This document shows, one piece after another, positions 7,481 through 11,832 of a stretch of DNA of 11,832 nt. Origin of the DNA: an uncultured Porphyromonadaceae bacterium (GTDB lineage Bacteria; Bacteroidota; Bacteroidia; Bacteroidales; Muribaculaceae). The DNA is taken from contig CAMWRO010000062.1 in NCBI GenBank assembly GCA_947176615.1, forward strand, positions 1-11,832, in the 5' to 3' direction. The notes beneath the pieces are model-generated. The model was not told the origin of the DNA and searched no databases. It was given only the letters and a program-made list of their open reading frames with translations. A program made the position numbers and the translations under genes. How positions within the stretch are numbered: the first letter of the stretch is position 1; every line of letters starts with the position of its first letter.

Positions 7481-8680
7481 TTATTTCAAAGTCAGGATTG
7501 TGTCGAGGATGTCATTGGCAACCTCGGTTTTGGGTTTGAGCGAAAATTCGAGACGGCGGTTGTCAGAAGTGAGTATGGTGACCTTGTTGGTATCAACACC
7601 AAAACCGGCTCCGGCATCGCGCATCGAATTCAGCACAATCATGTCGAGATTCTTGCGGCCGAGTTTGTCAAAGGCATTTTCGAGCTCGTGGTCTGTTTCA
7701 AGGGCAAACCCGACAAGAATCTGGTCTTTCTTTTTCTCTTGTCCGAGCGTTGCCGCGATGTCAGGATTTTTAACCAGTTTAATTACCGGGATTTCGTCAT
7801 GCTCGCGCTTGATTTTGCTTGTTGCGACTGACTCGGGGGCATAATCGGCGACAGCGGCACACATTATCGCGATGTCGCATTGCGGGAATGTGTCTTCGCA
7901 AGCGGAAAGCATTTCGCGCGCCGACTCGACGCGGACCACGTTGATGGCCGGATTGGACACCTGCACTGACACCGGTCCGCTGACCAGAGTGACGTCGGCT
8001 CCGCGTGCCGCCGCTGCCTCGGCAATGGCATAGCCCATTTTGCCTGACGAATAGTTGCCGATAAAGCGCACCGGGTCAATTTTCTCGTGGGTGGGCCCGG
8101 CGGTTATCAGCATTTTTCGCCCGTGCAAATCCTCGCGGGTGGCAAAAAAGCGGTCGAGAACCTCGACTATTTTTTCAGGTTCTTCCATGCGTCCTTTCCC
8201 GACAAGGCCGCTGGCAAGTTCGCCACTCTCGGGTTCGATGATGTGGTTTCCGTAGGAACGCAGCAGGTCGAGATTGCGCCGGGTCGACGGATGGGCCATC
8301 ATGTCGAGGTCCATCGCCGGGGCGACAAATACCGGGGACTTTGCCGAAAGGTAGGTTGTTATCAGCATGTTGTCGGCAACCCCGTTGGCCATTTTGGCGA
8401 TTGACGAGGCTGTGGCGGGGGCGATGACCATGCAGTCGGCCCACAATCCGAGGTCAACATGTGAGTGCCATTCTCCCGTGTTGGCTGTAAAAAACTCGCT
8501 GACAACGGGTTTCTGACTGAGGGCCGAGAGGGTTACAGGCGTGATAAACTCTTTCCCGGCCGGGGTAATGACCACCTGCACTTCGGCGCCGGCCTTGACG
8601 AGCAGACGCAGGAGTGAAACCGATTTGTAGGCCGCGATTCCGCCGCAGATTCCGAGGATGATATGTTTCCCTCTAAGCAT
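7481..8680 (-). CDS. coaBC: Bifunctional phosphopantothenoylcysteine decarboxylase / phosphopantothenate-cysteine ligase
   Basis: The 399-residue fusion performs two consecutive steps of coenzyme A synthesis. CoaB (C-terminal half) joins 4'-phosphopantothenate to cysteine using CTP; CoaC (N-terminal half) decarboxylates the product with FMN. CoaC shows the flavin loop GGIAAYKS (13-20), the catalytic histidine H74 in WHSHVDLGLWADCMVIAPAT, and PAMDLDMM (121-128). CoaB begins near residue 187 with RKMLITAGPTHEKIDPVRFI, then the GNYSSGKMG nucleotide loop (N209), AAVADY (275-280), the catalytic lysine in SKIKR (K289), VKNPDI and KNLDMIVLN. Two CoaC positions differ from E. coli: PAMN is PAMD (D124), and the substrate-clamp ACG is ASG (S157 in place of Cys158). 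The start overlaps the end of the exonuclease gene by 8 bp, and the stop is 1 bp from the DUF4835 start, so translation is probably coupled. Confidence 0.96.
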   Translation of the reverse strand: MLRGKHIILGICGGIAAYKSVSLLRLLVKAGAEVQVVITPAGKEFITPVTLSALSQKPVVSEFFTANTGEWHSHVDLGLWADCMVIAPATASSIAKMANGVADNMLITTYLSAKSPVFVAPAMDLDMMAHPSTRRNLDLLRSYGNHIIEPESGELASGLVGKGRMEEPEKIVEVLDRFFATREDLHGRKMLITAGPTHEKIDPVRFIGNYSSGKMGYAIAEAAAARGADVTLVSGPVSVQVSNPAINVVRVESAREMLSACEDTFPQCDIAIMCAAVADYAPESVATSKIKREHDEIPVIKLVKNPDIAATLGQEKKKDQILVGFALETDHELENAFDKLGRKNLDMIVLNSMRDAGAGFGVDTNKVTILTSDNRRLEFSLKPKTEVANDILDTILTLK

Positions 8681-9440
8681 TCTTCAATCTCAATTTGATT
8701 GTTGTGAACACGTCCTTGGTATTCTGAGGGAAGTCGCCTTTAAGAATCCAGCTGTAATATCCGGGATCCTGACGGAGAACCTCCTCGGCGAGACGGCCCT
8801 TGTATTTGCCGAAATTAATCACTTCCTTGCGGTCATCGTTGAAAATGAGTCGTCCCATCAGGTCCACGTTGCGGTTCTGAGAGGAAAACTCGCTCAGTTT
8901 TTCCATGTCGTTGGGAAGATCGTCATATCGGTCGAGCTGCGCTTTGAGCACCTCGTATGTGGCACGGGTGTCGGCGTTGGCCGAATGGGCTTCTTCTAAA
9001 TCCTTGCCACAATAGAATTTATAGGCGGCAATCAGGTTGCGCTGTTCCTTTTTGTGGAAGATTGTCTGCACGTCGATGAACCGAGGCTTGGAGAAGTCGA
9101 ATTTCACCCCGGCACGCTGGAATTCTTGGTCGAGCATCGGGATGTCAAAGCGGTTGGAGTTAAAGCCTGCGATGTCACAGCCTGTGAAGATGCGGGCCAA
9201 GTCCTTGGCAACCATTTTGAATGTGGGGCATTGGGCCACATCCTCGTCGGTGATGTGGTGCACTGCGGTTGCCTCGGCCGGAATAGGCATTTCGGGGTTG
9301 ATGCGGCGCGTTTTTTCGACTTCTTCGCCCGACGGCATGACCTTGATAATCGAGATTTCGACAATGCGGTCTTTGGTGATATTTATGCCGGTCGTTTCGA
9401 GATCGAAAAATATTATAGGTTTTTTGAGATTGAGTTGCAT
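8673..9440 (-). CDS. DEDDh 3'-5' exonuclease, DnaQ/ExoX-like, with C-terminal ExoX-type domain
   Basis: The 255-residue protein begins with an RNase T / DnaQ-type exonuclease domain: Exo I FFDLETTG (D13, E15), Exo II AGFNSNRFDIPMLDQEF (D99) and Exo III AHSANADTRATYEVL (H152, D157). All five DEDDh residues for two-metal catalysis are present. After a short linker, residues of about 205-245 hold NFGKYKGRLAEEVLRQDPGY and YSWILKG, the small domain found after the nuclease in many ExoX-like proteins. The gene starts 13 bp after dnaN. This makes a role in replication proofreading or repair next to the sliding clamp attractive, but the epsilon proofreading subunit itself cannot be claimed. It is often annotated simply as '3'-5' exonuclease' or 'DNA polymerase III subunit epsilon'. 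Confidence 0.93.
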   Translation of the reverse strand: MQLNLKKPIIFFDLETTGINITKDRIVEISIIKVMPSGEEVEKTRRINPEMPIPAEATAVHHITDEDVAQCPTFKMVAKDLARIFTGCDIAGFNSNRFDIPMLDQEFQRAGVKFDFSKPRFIDVQTIFHKKEQRNLIAAYKFYCGKDLEEAHSANADTRATYEVLKAQLDRYDDLPNDMEKLSEFSSQNRNVDLMGRLIFNDDRKEVINFGKYKGRLAEEVLRQDPGYYSWILKGDFPQNTKDVFTTIKLRLKNA

Positions 9441-9453
9441 TATGGTCTGCGGG

Positions 9454-10584
9454 TTAGAATTCGGCTACATTCATGGGCATGAGGAGCATGGTCAGCTTGG
9501 TGTCGGGTCGGTCTTCGGTGGGAACGATAACCGCCGGACGCGAGGGGTCGGCAAGCTGGAACACAATCTTTTCAGTCCAAAGTATGCCTGTCAGGTCAGC
9601 GAGATAGAACGAGCTGAACCCGATGACCATGTTGGTGCCTGTGAACTCGCAATCAAGAGTTTCGAGACCCGATGTGTTATACTCGTTGTCAGAAGCCTTG
9701 ACGGTCATCTTTTCAGGCTCGATTTTGAACTTCAGCAATCCGTGTCCTTCGTCGACGAAAAGGCTTACGCGTCGGCAAGCGTTGCTGAACATCTGACGGT
9801 CGACAGTCAGCGAGTAGGGGTTGGTCGCGGGAATCACGCGGTTGTAGTCGGGGAAACGGCCCTTGACAAGTCGGCTGTCAAAGGTAAATGTGTCGGTCTC
9901 GAATATCACACCTTGCTCAGGGTTGAGAACCACGCGCACAATCTCGTCTTTGCTGAACACGCTCTTGAACACGTTGGTCGATTTGTTGGGGAGGATGAAG
10001 GAGCCTTCGATGCGTGAGGCGATGCTTGTGTCCTCATATTTAACGAGCTTGTGGGTGTCGGTTGCCACGAAGATGAGGCGGTCGGGCTTGATGTCCCACA
10101 GCACGCCCATCATCTGAGGACGCAGCGGGTCGGTGCCGGCGGCAAATGCGGTTGATTCGAGTGCTCGGAGGAGATTGGCGCCGGGGGCGGTGAACTCCAT
10201 AGCGTTGGCTTCCTGAGCGCGTTTCACGCGGGGATACTCGCTGCCGCTGATGCCCATGAACTTGTAAGAGCCGTTGGGGTGCGACATCTCGATTTCCATT
10301 GTCGCGTCGTCGATTGTAAAGGTCAGCTCCTGCTCGGGCATGACACGCAGCAGGTCGACAATGCGACGCGCATCGATGCACACTTCGCCTTCGCCCTCGA
10401 CATCCATGATGGGAATGCGGGCGCAGAGGGTGTTTTCGCCGTCACACGCGGCAATCGTCAGAGTTTCCCCCTCGATAGTGAACAGGAAATTGTTAAGGAT
10501 TACAAGCGCGTTTTTTGCATTGATGATTTTGCTAACCGACGAGGCGTAGCTGTGGAGCGTCTTGCTCGGAACTGAGAATTTCAT
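9454..10584 (-). CDS. dnaN: DNA polymerase III subunit beta (sliding clamp)
   Basis: The 376-residue product has the clamp's three-domain length (E. coli 366). It starts MKFSVPSKTLHSYASSVSKI and LVILNNFLFTIEG, the beta-clamp domain 1 pattern. Further recognisable blocks are CIDARRIVDLLRVMPEQE, NGSYKFMGISGSEYP, the domain 2 GTDPLRPQMMGVLWDI and ATDTHKLVKYE, GRFPDYNRVIPATNPYSLTV, and the C-terminal VPTEDRPDTKLTMLLMPMNV, which forms part of the hydrophobic pocket for clamp-binding peptides. The ring tethers DNA polymerase III to DNA. The ATG at 10582-10584 is the family start; an in-frame Met at 10632 would add 16 residues encoded in the A-rich leader. It is the first gene of the dnaN-exonuclease-coaBC-DUF4835-recN run and is not next to dnaA here. 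Confidence 0.97.
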   Translation of the reverse strand: MKFSVPSKTLHSYASSVSKIINAKNALVILNNFLFTIEGETLTIAACDGENTLCARIPIMDVEGEGEVCIDARRIVDLLRVMPEQELTFTIDDATMEIEMSHPNGSYKFMGISGSEYPRVKRAQEANAMEFTAPGANLLRALESTAFAAGTDPLRPQMMGVLWDIKPDRLIFVATDTHKLVKYEDTSIASRIEGSFILPNKSTNVFKSVFSKDEIVRVVLNPEQGVIFETDTFTFDSRLVKGRFPDYNRVIPATNPYSLTVDRQMFSNACRRVSLFVDEGHGLLKFKIEPEKMTVKASDNEYNTSGLETLDCEFTGTNMVIGFSSFYLADLTGILWTEKIVFQLADPSRPAVIVPTEDRPDTKLTMLLMPMNVAEF

Positions 10585-10660
10585 TGTTCTATATCGTTTA
10601 TTTGTTTCTTTTTCAATGTTATCTGCCGGCACAGACGCCGGTGTACTGATGATTAATTTA

Positions 10661-10691
10661 CAAAGGTAGTGATTTTTCCGAAAACATCAAA
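10661..10691 (-). promoter_or_regulatory. Bacteroidetes-type promoter of the dnaN operon
   Basis: On the minus strand TTTG (10688-10691) is followed after exactly 19 bp by TACCTTTG (10661-10668), a full match to the TTTG-N19-21-TAnnTTTG consensus. Transcription should start near 10654, giving a leader of about 70 nt. The leader contains a small 5-bp hairpin (CCGGC/GCCGG, 10626-10641) and then an A-rich, SD-less stretch before the dnaN ATG. It probably drives the whole dnaN-to-recN cluster. Confidence 0.8.
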
Positions 10692-10783
10692 ATCGGGTTT
10701 TCACTGCGTTGCAAACGAGGCGCAAAGTTATTATGCGCGCGGGCAATAGCGGAGTCCGGGCGTGTTAAAATTGGTTAATGCTG

Positions 10784-11371
10784 CTATTTCACCCTGTCGG
10801 GATTCTTGGCAATGAACTCTTTCCACGATTTGGGGCCTGCGGCAGGAACCGGGCGGCTTGACTCGTAGTGGTGACACAGGGCCGCGGCAAGCGCGTCGGT
10901 GGCATCAAGCTCGATGTCAAGCTGTTCTGATTTTATGGCAAGCATGCGCCGCAGCATTTCCCTGACCTGTTCCTTGGAGGCCGCACCGTTGCCGGTAATG
11001 GCCATTTTTATTTTTCGGGGTTCATATTCGTGGATGGGCACATCGCGGGCGAGTGCGGCGGCGATAGCCACTCCTTGCGCGCGTCCGAGTTTAAGCATCG
11101 ACTGGACGTTTTTGCCGAAAAATGGTGCTTCGATTGACATTTCGTCGGGAAGGTATTGCTCGACAAGTGACAATACACGCTCATAGATGCGCGACAATCT
11201 GAGATAATGGCTCTCAAACTTGCTCAATTTGATTACCCCCATCGCAATCAAGGCCGGTTTCTTGGTCTTGATGCCAAGAATGCCGTAACCCATTACGTTT
11301 GTTCCCGGGTCTATGCCGATAATTATTTTGTCCCACTGCTTGAGGGACGGGTCGATTGCATTCGGGGCCAT
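10784..11371 (-). CDS. ruvC: Crossover junction endodeoxyribonuclease RuvC
   Basis: The 195-residue Holliday-junction resolvase has all four catalytic acids: D21 in IIGIDPGTNVMGYG, E81 in MSIEAPFFGKN, and D156 and D159 in ELDATDALAAALCHHY. The DNA-contacting central part (SMLKLGRAQGVAIAAAL, YEPRKIKMAITGNGAASKEQ) is also intact. RuvC works with RuvAB to cut four-way junctions symmetrically at the end of recombination. An N-terminal extension of about 14 residues and a basic C-terminal tail (GPKSWKEFIAKNPDRVK) make it a little longer than E. coli RuvC (173). The start at 11371 is preferred because it shares one base with the upstream stop (TGATG), giving translational coupling to DUF4286; an earlier in-frame Met at 11476 lies wholly inside that gene. 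Between its stop and the dnaN promoter I see no clear terminator. Confidence 0.95.
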   Translation of the reverse strand: MAPNAIDPSLKQWDKIIIGIDPGTNVMGYGILGIKTKKPALIAMGVIKLSKFESHYLRLSRIYERVLSLVEQYLPDEMSIEAPFFGKNVQSMLKLGRAQGVAIAAALARDVPIHEYEPRKIKMAITGNGAASKEQVREMLRRMLAIKSEQLDIELDATDALAAALCHHYESSRPVPAAGPKSWKEFIAKNPDRVK

Positions 11372-11682
11372 CAGCTGACAGGCAGTTCTTCCATATAGGT
11401 GGTGAAAAATACGAGCCGCTGTCCGAAACGGGCTGTCAGTTCCCGACGCAACCGGTCGCCCTCGCCGTCGTGCCACCGGGCGGCATCGTCGGTAGAGGCG
11501 GCTCGGAGCTGGACGGCATATCCCTCGGCATCTTCCTGAACTTGGATGAGCAGTCGGGCGAGGACAGGGTCGGTCAGCAACCCTGATGCGAGTGCCGAGG
11601 GGAAGTAAGATTCACGCACCCAGCGGAGAAACTCGTCGGAAATCGAGACGTGGATATGAAATGTTGTATTGAGTATAATCAT
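11371..11682 (-). CDS. DUF4286 family protein
   Basis: This small 103-residue, probably cytoplasmic protein has no signal peptide or membrane segment. It starts MIILNTTFHIHVSISDEFLRW, followed by YFPSALASGLLTDPVLARLL, a strand-rich middle (YAVQLRAAS) and the C-terminal block ELTARFGQRLVFFTTYMEEL. These blocks and the length match DUF4286, a ferredoxin-like-fold family found mainly in Bacteroidetes and of unknown function. It directly precedes ruvC with a one-base stop/start overlap, an arrangement I recall as common in Bacteroidales, so the two are translated together. A link to junction resolution is plausible but only inferred from this position. No convincing promoter is visible in the 150 bp upstream that remain in the window. 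Confidence 0.88.
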   Translation of the reverse strand: MIILNTTFHIHVSISDEFLRWVRESYFPSALASGLLTDPVLARLLIQVQEDAEGYAVQLRAASTDDAARWHDGEGDRLRRELTARFGQRLVFFTTYMEELPVS

Positions 11683-11730
11683 TGTCTTTTGGGTTTAGAG
11701 GGCGTTTCATGACAAATGTTAAATCCAAAG

Positions 11731-11825
11731 CCCGTTTTCGCGCGTCGGATTTCGTCATGAATCGAGGAAGCATAGCCGTAGCTATGTGACCGAGATTCAG
11801 GGCGAAAGGCGACCGTGAAAACGGG
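11731..11825. repeat. Long imperfect palindrome, candidate dispersed repeat
   Basis: The two arms (11731-11776 and 11781-11825) are imperfect reverse complements around a CGTA loop. About 34 of 45 positions pair, in blocks: CCCGTTTTC at the outer ends, then GTCG, TTTCG and TGAATC, and CATAGC/GCTATG at the tip. Several mismatches are G-T and would wobble-pair in RNA. It lies 48 bp upstream of the DUF4286 start, outside any recognised gene. No T-tract follows on either strand within view, so it does not look like a plain terminator. A 26-codon open frame (ATG 11709 to TGA 11787-11789) runs through the left arm. The element may extend past the window edge. It could be a REP- or MITE-like dispersed repeat or a structured leader; I cannot tell which from one copy. 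Confidence 0.6.
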
Positions 11826-11832
11826 TGTGACA

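Noticed and set aside
6814..7539. A 241-codon plus-strand open frame antisense to the DUF4835 gene
   Set aside because: The minus-strand protein has a signal peptide and family motifs; the antisense frame has none and runs across the coaBC/DUF4835 junction.
9037..10017. A 326-codon open frame on the plus strand, antisense to the exonuclease and dnaN
   Set aside because: It crosses two well-identified genes and their junction, its translation shows no recognisable domain, and the length is explained by the codon bias of the genes beneath it.
10723..10730. A second TAACTTTG on the minus strand upstream of dnaN
   Set aside because: It matches the -7 consensus, but nothing like TTTG lies 19-21 bp upstream; the promoter at 10661-10691 has both boxes.
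10741..10783. GC-rich segment after ruvC as a terminator
   Set aside because: The CGGAGTCCG palindrome has only 4-bp arms with a 1-base loop and no T-tract, so it cannot form a useful hairpin.
11372..11476. In-frame N-terminal extension of ruvC by 35 residues
   Set aside because: It lies entirely within the DUF4286 gene; the TGATG-coupled start gives the expected resolvase N-terminus.

Overview
The window reads as an ordinary, well-conserved chromosomal stretch of a Bacteroidetes bacterium, most likely order Bacteroidales. The Muribaculaceae or Porphyromonadaceae neighbourhood is my inference from gene content and moderate GC. Evidence for the phylum: four gene families that are largely confined to it (DUF5686 with a carboxypeptidase-regulatory-like domain, DUF4835/PorD-like, DUF4286, PorT-type outer-membrane barrel); promoters of the TTTG-N19-21-TAnnTTTG type; AT-rich leaders with no Shine-Dalgarno sequence; and outer-membrane proteins ending in Phe.

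Layout. The left edge (2-178, +) is the 3' end of thioredoxin reductase trxB. It converges on a small outer-membrane barrel gene (261-872, -) across a perfect 24-bp bidirectional terminator hairpin. A large DUF5686 envelope protein follows (962-3526, -). Diverging from it is a CYTH triphosphate-tunnel protein (3586-4035, +), whose 3' end overlaps the convergent 23S rRNA methyltransferase rlmB (4028-4783, -) by 8 bp.

From rlmB to the right edge everything is on the minus strand. Read in the direction of transcription, the main cluster is dnaN (sliding clamp), a DEDDh 3'-5' exonuclease, coaBC (coenzyme A synthesis), a DUF4835/PorD-like secreted protein and recN (double-strand-break repair). Gaps are 13 bp, an 8-bp overlap, 1 bp and 4 bp, so this is very probably one operon, perhaps reading on into rlmB after 94 bp. 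A strong Bacteroidetes-type promoter lies about 70 nt upstream of dnaN. Upstream of that sits a second, translationally coupled pair, DUF4286-ruvC (TGATG overlap), ending before the dnaN promoter.

Together the genes cover replication processivity, proofreading or repair, recombination, Holliday-junction resolution, rRNA modification, redox homeostasis and cofactor synthesis, with three envelope proteins. No RNA genes, CRISPR arrays, insertion sequences or phage genes are visible. The least explained sequence is at the right edge (11731-11825): a long imperfect palindrome with a short open frame running into it, possibly a dispersed repeat. I found no convincing previously undescribed multi-gene system.
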